Source: Anaerolineales bacterium
GTDB taxonomy: Bacteria > Chloroflexota > Anaerolineae > Anaerolineales > UBA11579
DNA length: 64,000 bases
Reading direction: 5' to 3'
Assembly: GCA_016932165.1 (NCBI GenBank)
Contig: JAFGDK010000080.1
Span: forward strand, 1 to 64,000
Both the position numbers and the translations under genes were made by a program. The notes beneath the pieces are model-generated. The model was not told the origin of the DNA, made no database searches, and worked only from the letters and a program-made list of their open reading frames with translations. Below, piece after piece: positions 1 through 6,938 of this stretch (position 1 is the first letter of the stretch; each line of letters begins with the position of its first letter).

Positions 1-126
1 ACACTTATAAAATTTTTTGACAGTTTCAAGCTGGTTGAACAGGGGCAGGATGAATTTCTCGATATTTGTCAAGCGACTTTGAGAATGCCATTGCCGACGG
101 CGTAGATTGAGCCAATTTTAGGGAAT

Positions 127-340
127 AGCTGATTTTCTGGGCCTTTTCCTGCGGAAATCGCCACCCGAATAAAGATTCGAGGCGAGAGGGACAATCGGCT
201 CTGCCGATTGTTTGGGTCTTTTCCTGCGGAAAATGCCACCCGAATAAAGATTTGGGGCAAGAGGGACAATCGGCTCTGCCGATTGTTTAGGCCTTTTCCT
301 GCGGAAAACGCCACACGAATAAAGATTCGGGGCGGAGGGA
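127..340. repeat. 75-bp tandem repeat with three hairpins per unit
   Basis: Two full units (about 144-218 and 219-293) and a partial third (294-340) repeat with a period of exactly 75 bp. A worn trace of an earlier unit lies at 127-143. Each full unit holds three inverted repeats in a row: TTTTCC-tgc-GGAAAA, CGAAT-aaag-ATTCG and ACAATCGGC-tct-GCCGATTGT. Because 75 is a multiple of 3, reading frames stay open on both strands, but they have no ribosome binding site and no protein-like composition. I read this as non-coding, palindrome-rich repeat DNA. Function unknown. Confidence 0.85.
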
Positions 341-410
341 TATTCAAGCTTCGGTTGAATGTTGGGGAGAATGACAAAGTTATTCTCCACCTGAACCCTT
401 ACGATTCCCG

Positions 411-443
411 ACAAAAAAACCACACTCTTTGGTGTGGTTTTTC
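411..443 (-). terminator. Rho-independent terminator of tRNA-Pro
   Basis: AACCACAC / GTGTGGTT stem with a five-base loop, flanked by A-runs on the plus strand that become a T-run after the stem on the minus strand. It sits directly downstream of the tRNA-Pro gene on the minus strand. Confidence 0.8.
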
Positions 444-445
444 TG

Positions 446-521
<76 letters not shown>

Positions 522-610
522 TACTATTGTGGGGCATATTCTATCCTTATAAGTCATTAACCGCAAGGGATTGGGGAATTTCAGTGTAGAATGAGGGAGA
601 GGAGGAAATT

Positions 611-766
611 GTGATTATTTGGGGTTCTAAAGGTAAACAGAAAGTCACAGAAAGCGGAGTGTTCTTTTGTCCGCGTTGTCAATCGAGAAGACAATTTCAC
701 AAAATTAGTGTAGGAAATGGAGTTGACCCGTTTTGGTGGACAGTGGTAGGCTTGTGGAAAAGGTGA
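611..766 (+). pseudogene. Truncated zinc-ribbon protein (51 codons)
   Basis: A GTG start behind a strong Shine-Dalgarno (GAGGAGG, 9 bases upstream) opens a 51-codon frame. It begins VIIWGSKGK and contains one CPRC knuckle, like the N-terminus of the small zinc-ribbon proteins that start M-I-I-W-G. Those proteins need a second Cys pair for metal binding. Here the frame runs into unrelated sequence after FHKIS and stops without one. It is probably a relic, although the ribosome binding site is intact so a short peptide could still be made. It lies in a strip of other broken genes. Confidence 0.5.
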
Positions 767-833
767 AGAAAAAGGAGTTAGAAATGCCTCGATCAAGACC
801 ACCTTATCCACCCGGAGCCGGGATGCAACCGTT

Positions 834-1145
834 ATGGAACTGTATGAAAAAATGAGCACCGAACAAAAAGATCGCTATGAAATGCTCAAGGCGTTCAAGA
901 TCAGTTTGGGGGACGATATTCAGGAGAAAGAAACCAAATATTACATTGCTTTCAAGCGTTTGAAAAACTTTGCCTGCTTTGAATTTTACCCCAATGATGG
1001 CGAGATACTGGTGTTTGTGAAGATTGATCCCAATTCGATTGAACTTGAAGAAGGTTTTACCCGTGATGTAAGGAGTATTGGCCATTTTGGTACAGGGGAC
1101 TTGGAGATCAGGATCAAGACAGATGAGGATCCACAATGGGCTTAG
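834..1145 (+). pseudogene. DUF5655-like domain fragment (103 codons)
   Basis: The product resembles the C-terminal DUF5655 domain seen in longer predicted transport/nuclease-associated proteins, with the blocks LYEKM, SLGDDIQEKE, YYIAFKRLKNFACFE and EEGFTRDVRSIGHFGTGDLE. The frame stays open upstream of the ATG back to 750, and that sequence still looks protein-like (TTLSTRSRDATVMEL), so the ATG at 834 is probably internal and the N-terminal domain has been lost. The last residues (TDEDPQWA) also replace the usual end of the domain. I read it as a remnant. A free-standing small protein is possible. Confidence 0.5.
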
Positions 1146-1212
1146 CCGTTGATTATGAAATCGTATGAGGAGAATAAAGAGATGGGAGAAGCAGATTGGG
1201 AGGAGGAAGATT

Positions 1213-2871
1213 ATGGATCAGGAAAAAGAGAACGTTGAGCGAGAAACGATTGATCTGAGTGGACTTAAACCAGTCTTCTTGGACACTGAGACTACAGGAT
1301 TCGGATCAGATGATGAAATTATTGATATTGCTGTTATTGATTTCGAAGGTAATGTTCTATTTGAATCTCTAGTAAAACCACGGAAAAAGATACCAATTGA
1401 TGCCACGGCAGTCCATGGTATTTCTAATCGAATGGTAAAAAAAGCTCCTTCGTGGAGCGAGGTTTGGGAACAAGTTGAACCACACATTTCTGGAAAACAT
1501 CTTGGGATATATAACAAAGAGTATGACCTTCGGCTAATATCCCAAACATGCAGAAAACATAAGGTTACTTATCATAGTCCTTATTTATCAGCATTTTGCA
1601 TAATGGAGTTGTTTGCAAGATATTATGGTCAATGGGATGATTATCACAAGTCATTTTCTTGGCAGAAGCTTGAGAAAGCTGGTAAGTATTTTAATATTGA
1701 TATGCCCAATTCTCACCGAGCAAAAGACGATGCTTTATTGGCTCGTGAGGTGTTCCTCAGAATGGTAGGTCATGATGTAAATCAGGTAAATCCAGAGGCT
1801 GAGTTCGAGCAGGAAAATCGAGACGCAATTTTGGATGGGGATAAAATGAAAGAAATCAGCCCCAAAATCATTAATGACAATTCTAAATATAAGCATCGAA
1901 AATATAATACCTATGGGTATTATATTATTATCGGAGATAATAAGTACACAGATTATTTCCGAAAAATTCATCTAGGTGATCATGAATTAGAAAAACACAT
2001 CTTAAACATTGAAGTAACCCAGAAATATGCAAGCAGATTTTTTGCACCGTTGATTTTAGAAAGTGAATCAGATAGAAAGAACGACTCACGGGGGTGGAGT
2101 AATTTCCCTACCCACAAAGATGTAGAATGGAGGGAATTTAACCAAGAAAGCGACAGGTATTGGTTTCCGACATTATCAAGATTAGTTTCAAGGAATAAAG
2201 GATATCAGGAGGGTGAGGTTTTATTTCATGTTGAGTGCTCATCGGAAGGTGAATATATTTACGATACATACCTCTCGGACACTATATTTTATTTTGTACC
2301 ACTTAAAGCAAGGTTGTTACGTCGAGTTAAAGACTACAATTTTGCAAACTTGGTTAAGTTCAATCTTGAATGTTTAGACCATATCTTTGATAAAAGATAT
2401 TTTGAATGGGAACCAAAAAGTCGAGATATATATTTCTTTTGCAATCGTGTTGTTTCCTACGTTGAAGAATTTAGTTTGAATAATCCAATAAACCCTAGTG
2501 GATTTAGAACTTTCTTATGGGAGTATTATCCGGATATTGAAAGCGAAAAAAATAAATTAATGCCAATTGTTAATGATTTATGGAAACACATTGACCACGG
2601 AATTATGGCACTAACAAGGTTATTTTATGAAATTACTTGTGGACACGAAGGAGTAATCGACAGATCTTGCATTTCTTATTGTCAAATAGCATCAGCTATG
2701 GCTTATCGTGTAGATTTGGAGGACGAGGGATATGTTTTTCCCAGTATTTTCGAGGGAATAGATGATCCTGTCAAGAAACTCATGGCCGATAGAATTTGGT
2801 ATGCGTGTTTAAAAAGAGAATATGATTGGCAAGCAAATAAGCTTGCAACCATATTAAATATTATGGATTGA
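1213..2871 (+). CDS. DEDDh 3'-5' exonuclease-domain protein with large unknown C-terminus
   Basis: A 552-residue protein. Residues about 18-195 form a DnaQ/RNase T-like exonuclease. DTETTG supplies the first acidic pair, the NKEYDL block the third Asp, and HRAKDDA the catalytic His and last Asp, so all DEDDh residues are present. The remaining 350 residues match nothing I recognise. They are rich in aromatic and charged residues and have no obvious membrane segment. The ATG at 1213 is preferred over one at 1165 because AGGAGGA lies at 1201-1207. The gene is clearly more AT-rich than the rest of the window and sits between gene relics, a tRNA fragment and an integrase relic, which suggests it was acquired. 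A nucleic-acid-directed accessory role is likely, and a defence role is possible but unproven. Confidence 0.75.
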   Translation: MDQEKENVERETIDLSGLKPVFLDTETTGFGSDDEIIDIAVIDFEGNVLFESLVKPRKKIPIDATAVHGISNRMVKKAPSWSEVWEQVEPHISGKHLGIYNKEYDLRLISQTCRKHKVTYHSPYLSAFCIMELFARYYGQWDDYHKSFSWQKLEKAGKYFNIDMPNSHRAKDDALLAREVFLRMVGHDVNQVNPEAEFEQENRDAILDGDKMKEISPKIINDNSKYKHRKYNTYGYYIIIGDNKYTDYFRKIHLGDHELEKHILNIEVTQKYASRFFAPLILESESDRKNDSRGWSNFPTHKDVEWREFNQESDRYWFPTLSRLVSRNKGYQEGEVLFHVECSSEGEYIYDTYLSDTIFYFVPLKARLLRRVKDYNFANLVKFNLECLDHIFDKRYFEWEPKSRDIYFFCNRVVSYVEEFSLNNPINPSGFRTFLWEYYPDIESEKNKLMPIVNDLWKHIDHGIMALTRLFYEITCGHEGVIDRSCISYCQIASAMAYRVDLEDEGYVFPSIFEGIDDPVKKLMADRIWYACLKREYDWQANKLATILNIMD

Positions 2872-3023
2872 ATATTTATTTGGTCAAATGTTACAAAATT
2901 TTACAGAATAGACGATATTTCTGCCAATTCGAATAAGCAGGTTAATTTAATAATTTCATAGGATCTATGAATATAGTTTAGAGTTTCTGCCGGCTCACCT
3001 TTCCAAATGTTAAAGAAAACTTT

Positions 3024-3072
3024 GGTGCAACGTGGTGCAACCGCTATCGCACCCCATGGAAATAATGGGTGC
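3024..3072. repeat. Short direct and inverted repeats in gene-free DNA
   Basis: GGTGCAAC occurs twice with a 10-bp period (3024-3031 and 3034-3041), followed by a GCACCC/GGGTGC inverted repeat (3049-3054 and 3067-3072). These lie between the exonuclease-like gene and the tRNA fragment, where an integrating element could have had recombinase arm sites. I see nothing else in 2872-3149. Confidence 0.3.
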
Positions 3073-3149
3073 TGTGGACTAAAATACCCCCTAAATCTGG
3101 AACCTGTGGAAACAATAGACCTGTATATAGGGGATGGACACTTGGGGCG

Positions 3150-3198
3150 TCTGTCTCTGGAACAGAAAGCCCTGGTTCGAATCCAGGTCCCGCGGCCT
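3150..3198 (+). pseudogene. 3' part of a tRNA-Gln (CTG)
   Basis: TCTGT-CTCTGGA-ACAGA makes a perfect anticodon arm with anticodon CTG. It is followed by a four-base variable loop, the T-arm CCTGG-TTCGAAT-CCAGG, the acceptor half TCCCGCG, discriminator G and CCT. No matching 5' acceptor half (CGCGGGA) or normal D-arm lies upstream, so only the anticodon-to-3'-end part is present. Such 3' tRNA fragments commonly mark att sites left by tRNA-targeting integrases, and an integrase relic lies 70 bp away. Confidence 0.65.
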
Positions 3199-3200
3199 AG

Positions 3201-3230
3201 AAAACCACCATTTATGGTGGATTTCGCTTT
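3201..3230 (+). terminator. Hairpin terminator after the tRNA-Gln fragment
   Basis: CCACCA-ttta-TGGTGG stem flanked by AAAA upstream and ATTTCGCTTT downstream. It sits immediately behind the tRNA fragment, as expected for the end of a normal tRNA transcription unit. Confidence 0.6.
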
Positions 3231-3267
3231 AATGCACCTCTATATATGGGGTATGCATTAAATGGCA

Positions 3268-3423
3268 TCATAGATCTGGGTGCAAAGTGTATGCAAATAA
3301 CTCAGGATCCTCACCAAAAAGCAGTCTATCCAGCATCTCGGCCGTCTTCTTATCTTTGGCCGAGGTTGAGTGACTGTAGTGAAGAGTCATCTCCGTGTCG
3401 ACATGGCCGGCCCCGAAGCCAGA
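3268..3423 (-). pseudogene. Tyrosine recombinase (integrase) C-terminal relic
   Basis: Read on the minus strand, the last 48 codons before the TGA at 3268-3270 give a phage-integrase C-terminus: GHVDTEMTLHYSHST, which contains the conserved Gly-His and the Tyr that would be the nucleophile, followed by a charged helix (KDKKTAEMLDRLLFG). Upstream the frame closes at 3424, and neighbouring frames hold only scraps, so the rest of the gene is deleted or frameshifted. Together with the tRNA-Gln fragment it marks a decayed tRNA-integrated element. It is not functional. Confidence 0.7.
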
Positions 3424-3486
3424 TCAGCTTCCTAATCGAAGTGCCGTGTGAGTAGGGGGAGACACTATTCACACAATAATCCTCAA

Positions 3487-3819
3487 TTACCTTTTGACCC
3501 TCATCAGGAAAATTTTCGGCAGGTTAGAAATAGCCACCAGCGTCCAGGCGATGATCCCGGCAAACCCAATAATGCGCCAGATCAGCGCCCAGGTTGATTC
3601 CCAGATCCACAACCCAACCATGACCGGCAGCAGCAATAACCAGACAATCAGCTCTGGCACTGGGGGAAGCGCCTGCACCCAGTCCCAGAGGATATCCAGC
3701 CATGCTGTGTTCACTGCCAGAGCAGCAACGAACCCCAGCCACAGTACTACAAAGATCAGGTTGGCGTAGATGGTCAGCACCCAGGTGACCACAACTTGCC
3801 ACAATGGTGATTCTTTCAT
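3487..3819 (-). CDS. Small multi-pass membrane protein, unknown function
   Basis: A 110-residue hydrophobic protein with about three membrane helices (around residues 8-35, 55-72 and 78-98), rich in Trp, ending in a basic tail (FLMRVKR). A Shine-Dalgarno GAGGAG stands upstream of the ATG. I recognise no family motif. It is transcribed away from the TetR gene and shares the intergenic region with it. Real gene likely, function unknown. Confidence 0.6.
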   Translation of the reverse strand: MKESPLWQVVVTWVLTIYANLIFVVLWLGFVAALAVNTAWLDILWDWVQALPPVPELIVWLLLLPVMVGLWIWESTWALIWRIIGFAGIIAWTLVAISNLPKIFLMRVKR

Positions 3820-3910
3820 TCCTGCTCCTCGTGATAAAACTCCTCAACTTGCCTGCCATAAAAATTATATAGCAAAAAAGACAGAAAATTCTGATGCTGG
3901 GATGTGATGC

Positions 3911-3968
3911 TTGACATTGCCCCCCAAAATCCGCTATACTGGAGACGAATACCAACCGACCGGTCGGT
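3911..3968 (+). promoter_or_regulatory. Promoter and palindromic operator of the TetR/beta-oxidation operon
   Basis: TTGACA (3911-3916) and TATACT (3935-3940) are separated by 18 bp, a near-consensus sigma-70 promoter. Fifteen bases past the -10 lies the perfect 14-bp palindrome ACCGACCGGTCGGT (3955-3968), over the expected start of transcription and just ahead of the TetR gene. Palindromes of this kind are typical TetR-family operators, so autoregulation is likely. Confidence 0.8.
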
Positions 3969-3979
3969 AGGGACGTTGT

Positions 3980-4543
3980 ATGTCAAAAGAAGCGATACTC
4001 GAAGCCGCTGCCCAGATCATCCGAGAGAAAGGGTACCACGCCGCCTCGATGGCAGACATCGCAAATGCCGTGGACCTGAGCAAAGCCACTCTTTATTCCC
4101 ACATCGACAGCAAACAAGCCATTTTGGTCGCCCTGTTGGACCAAGCCCTCGAAACCCTGATCGAGGATATCCAGCCAGTGCTGACTGCCAATGTCCCTGC
4201 CGATGAAAAGTTCCGGCGGGCGATGCATGCCTTCCTCAGCTACATGTCCGAGAACCTCGATCTATCTGCTGTCCTGCTGCTTGAACATCGCTCGCTTGAT
4301 CCTGAGAAGCGCGGTGAACACATCCCCCGCCGGGACGAATATGAAAGCTATTGGCGGCAAATCATCGAGGAGGGTGTGGCGGAGGGCATCTTCACGGTTG
4401 AAGATCCCAGCCTGTCTGCCAAGGTTGCCCTGGGTGTGGCCAGTTGGACGGTGATGTGGTTCAACCCCCAGGGACGCTTATCCGCAGAGCAGATCGCCGA
4501 TCAGTCTGCCGATATCCTCTTGGAAGGTTTTTACAAGCGATAA
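3980..4543 (+). CDS. TetR/AcrR-family transcriptional regulator
   Basis: 187 residues. The N-terminus (about 5-50) is a TetR helix-turn-helix (AAQIIREKGYHAASMADIA, then LSKATLYSHIDSK). The C-terminal helical half is a ligand-binding and dimerisation domain of TetR_C type. It is the first gene of a beta-oxidation operon (the next start is 24 bp downstream) and sits directly behind a palindromic operator, so it most likely represses itself and the operon and is released by an acyl-CoA or fatty acid. The ligand is inference. AGGGA 7 bases upstream supports the ATG. Confidence 0.85.
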   Translation: MSKEAILEAAAQIIREKGYHAASMADIANAVDLSKATLYSHIDSKQAILVALLDQALETLIEDIQPVLTANVPADEKFRRAMHAFLSYMSENLDLSAVLLLEHRSLDPEKRGEHIPRRDEYESYWRQIIEEGVAEGIFTVEDPSLSAKVALGVASWTVMWFNPQGRLSAEQIADQSADILLEGFYKR

Positions 4544-4567
4544 ACGCGTCAAAAAAAGGAGAAAGAT

Positions 4568-5662
4568 ATGTACTCATTTGAACCATCTGATGAACAACAA
4601 ATGCTCATTGATGTCGCCAGGCGGTTTGCCGAGAATAACCTCCGGCCGGCCGCCCATGAAGCAGAAGAGCACAGGGGTTTCGATCCTGGTCTGATTGAAA
4701 AGGGTTGGGAGTTGGGCGTGCTGCAAGCCTCTGTGCCGGATGAATACGGCGGCTTCGGCGAGAGGTCAGCGCTGACCAGCATCCTCGCTGCGGAGGAGCT
4801 CGCCTGGGGAGACCTGGCCGGTGCGCTTGCCATCATGGCACCCTCGCTGTTCGTTACCCCCATTCTGGTAGCCGGCAGCGAAGAGCAGAAGTCCCAATAT
4901 CTCCCTCCCGTGCTGGAGGCTGAGTGGCAGCCCTATACCGCCGCCCTGACTGAATACCGCTACGATTTCGATCCCAACGACCTCAAGACCACTGCCGTCC
5001 TGGATGGAGAGCATTATGTACTCACCGGCGAGAAATGCGCGGTGCCCTTTGCCGATAAAACCGAAGCCATGATTGTGTATGCCAGCCTGGATGGGGTTAC
5101 CCAGGGATTCATCGTTCCTGCCGGACTGGAGGGGGTCGAAATTGGCGAGAAGGATAAGTACATGGGCCTCAACGCCCTGCCGCTTTTCACTGTTAATTTC
5201 AACCAGGTCAAAGTCCCGCTGGAGAACCGCCTCGGCGGCGGGGAGGGCCATGATTTTGCCCCGCTGCTGGCCTCGTTCCAGTTGACTATGGCCGCCCTGG
5301 CAGTTGGGATGGCCCGGGCTTCACTGGAGTATGCCAAAGACTATGCCAAGGAGCGCTGGGTGCTTGGTTCCTACATCGCCCAGAAGCAGTCGATTGCCTT
5401 TATGCTGGCCGAGATGGCTGCTGAGATCGAAGCTACCCGGCTGCTAGCCTGGCAGGCTGCCTGGCAGCTGGATAATGGCGATGAGGAATACCCCACTACG
5501 GCTTATCTGGCTTATATGGGGGCTGTTGACATGGTCATGACAGTCACCGACCGGGGCGTGCAAACCCTTGGCGGGCATGGCTATATCCGTGAGCACCCCG
5601 TGGAATTGTGGTACCGCAACGCACGGGCCATTTCTGCCCTCACCGGCCTGGCGATTGTGTAG
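4568..5662 (+). CDS. Acyl-CoA dehydrogenase-like subunit lacking the usual catalytic Glu
   Basis: 364 residues with the acyl-CoA dehydrogenase fold: an N-terminal helical domain, a middle beta domain (TEYRYDFDPND, GEKCAVPFADK) and a C-terminal helical domain ending QTLGGHGYIREHPVELWYRNAR. Active enzymes of this family usually continue with a Y-E-G-T block carrying the base, but here the protein ends ISALTGLAIV with no Glu. The next gene encodes a complete paralogue, so this is plausibly the partner of a heteromeric alpha2beta2-type enzyme, as known for some actinobacterial FadE pairs. It would contribute FAD/substrate binding. Ribosome site AAAAGGAG. Activity alone is doubtful. Confidence 0.8.
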   Translation: MYSFEPSDEQQMLIDVARRFAENNLRPAAHEAEEHRGFDPGLIEKGWELGVLQASVPDEYGGFGERSALTSILAAEELAWGDLAGALAIMAPSLFVTPILVAGSEEQKSQYLPPVLEAEWQPYTAALTEYRYDFDPNDLKTTAVLDGEHYVLTGEKCAVPFADKTEAMIVYASLDGVTQGFIVPAGLEGVEIGEKDKYMGLNALPLFTVNFNQVKVPLENRLGGGEGHDFAPLLASFQLTMAALAVGMARASLEYAKDYAKERWVLGSYIAQKQSIAFMLAEMAAEIEATRLLAWQAAWQLDNGDEEYPTTAYLAYMGAVDMVMTVTDRGVQTLGGHGYIREHPVELWYRNARAISALTGLAIV

Positions 5663-5677
5663 GAAGGAGAGAGAAAA

Positions 5678-6919
5678 ATGATTTCATTCGAAAAATCTAA
5701 AGCTGTAGCCCAGTCCCAATATCTCACCAAGACCGTGGCTGAGAACATGATGCGCCCCTATTCCCGTGAATATGACGAGAAAGAGGGTGAGATTCCGTGG
5801 GACTATATTGAGTTCATGCACGCCGCGCTCAAGGGAATGGGTTCTGCCAACCTGACCGCCAAGGAAGAAAAGCCCGACGAGCAGAAAGAGAAGAAGCCCC
5901 GCCAGGCGTATGTGGTCATGGCTCACCAGATGGAGATGCTTTCCTGGGGCGATGCGGGTTTTTACCTGTGCACGCCGCGCGGCGGTCTCGGCTCGGCAGC
6001 TGTTGAAGCTGCTGGCACCCCTGAGCAGAAGGAAAAGTTCCTCAAAATTCTCGATGGGGACAAACCGATCTTCACTGCGATGGCGATCACCGAGGCGGAT
6101 GCCGGCTCAGATAACTCTGCGATCAAAGCCCGCGCGGTGCTGGATGAGGAGACCAATGAGTGGATCCTCAACGGCGAAAAAATCTTCGTCACCGCCGGGC
6201 ACAAAGCTATGGTTGATACCGAAGGTTATACTGTTGTCTGGGCGACGCTTGATCCCGAAGCAGGGCGGGCCGGGATTCGCTCATTTGTTGTCCCGGCCAA
6301 CACACCTGGCGTCAAGGTCACCAAAAAGGAGATTAAACTCGGTATCCGCAGCTCTGATACCGTCACCATTGTGATGGATGATGTGCGCCTGCCCTATGAT
6401 CACATCCTAGGCAGCCCGGTGATCGAAAGATCAACCACGGGCTTTAAGGGGGCGATGCAGACCTTCAACGTCACCCGTCCATTGATCGCCGCCTCTGCTT
6501 TGGGCATCGGCCGGGCCGCGCTGGAGGAGACCCGGCGCATCCTAGAAGAGAATGGGGTGGAACTGCGGATGGGCTTGCCGCGCAACAAGATGACCAATCT
6601 TGAACGCGAGATCGTGGATATGGAGCGGATGCTGCGCTCCTGCTGGCTGCTGACTCTCAAAGCTATCTGGATGTCCGATCAGCGTATGCCAAATGCCAAA
6701 GAATCCTCGATGAGCAAGTTTTATGCTGGTGATGCAGTCACCAAGATTACCCAGAAGGCAGTTGAGATCCTCGGGCCGCTGGGATATTCCCGCGAGTACC
6801 TGCTGGAAAAGTGGATGCGGGATGGCAAGATCAACGATATCTACGAAGGCACCGGGCAGATCAACCGTCTGGTGGCCGCCCGTGCGCTGCTTGGGTACCG
6901 GGGCAAGGACCTGCGCTAG
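5678..6919 (+). CDS. Acyl-CoA dehydrogenase (catalytic partner)
   Basis: 413 residues, FAD-dependent first step of beta-oxidation (acyl-CoA to trans-2-enoyl-CoA). The family blocks are present: TAMAITEADAGSDNSAI (flavin/substrate loop), LNGEKIFVTAG, a C-terminal helical domain, and ILGPLGYSREYLLEKWMRD followed by IYEGTGQINR, which carries the expected catalytic Glu. It starts 15 bp after the preceding catalytic-residue-less paralogue, behind GGAAGGAGAG, so the two are probably co-translated and may form one complex. Electron acceptor (ETF) genes are not in the window. Confidence 0.9.
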   Translation: MISFEKSKAVAQSQYLTKTVAENMMRPYSREYDEKEGEIPWDYIEFMHAALKGMGSANLTAKEEKPDEQKEKKPRQAYVVMAHQMEMLSWGDAGFYLCTPRGGLGSAAVEAAGTPEQKEKFLKILDGDKPIFTAMAITEADAGSDNSAIKARAVLDEETNEWILNGEKIFVTAGHKAMVDTEGYTVVWATLDPEAGRAGIRSFVVPANTPGVKVTKKEIKLGIRSSDTVTIVMDDVRLPYDHILGSPVIERSTTGFKGAMQTFNVTRPLIAASALGIGRAALEETRRILEENGVELRMGLPRNKMTNLEREIVDMERMLRSCWLLTLKAIWMSDQRMPNAKESSMSKFYAGDAVTKITQKAVEILGPLGYSREYLLEKWMRDGKINDIYEGTGQINRLVAARALLGYRGKDLR

Positions 6920-6938
6920 CGCGCATAAAGGAGGAATA

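Noticed and set aside
127-340. Repeat array considered as a CRISPR
   Set aside because: There are no spacers: units are contiguous copies of the whole 75 bp. No cas genes are nearby.
3120-3198. Intact tRNA-Gln gene
   Set aside because: The sequence upstream of the anticodon arm has no D-arm and no CGCGGGA to pair with TCCCGCG.
3007-3455. Plus-strand open frames over the tRNA-Gln fragment and integrase relic
   Set aside because: They run through the tRNA fragment and antisense to the recombinase relic, with no protein-like sequence.
6723-6938. N-terminal extension of the FadN-like frame into the acyl-CoA dehydrogenase gene
   Set aside because: It would overlap a certain gene in another frame. 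A strong AAAGGAGG precedes the ATG at 6939.
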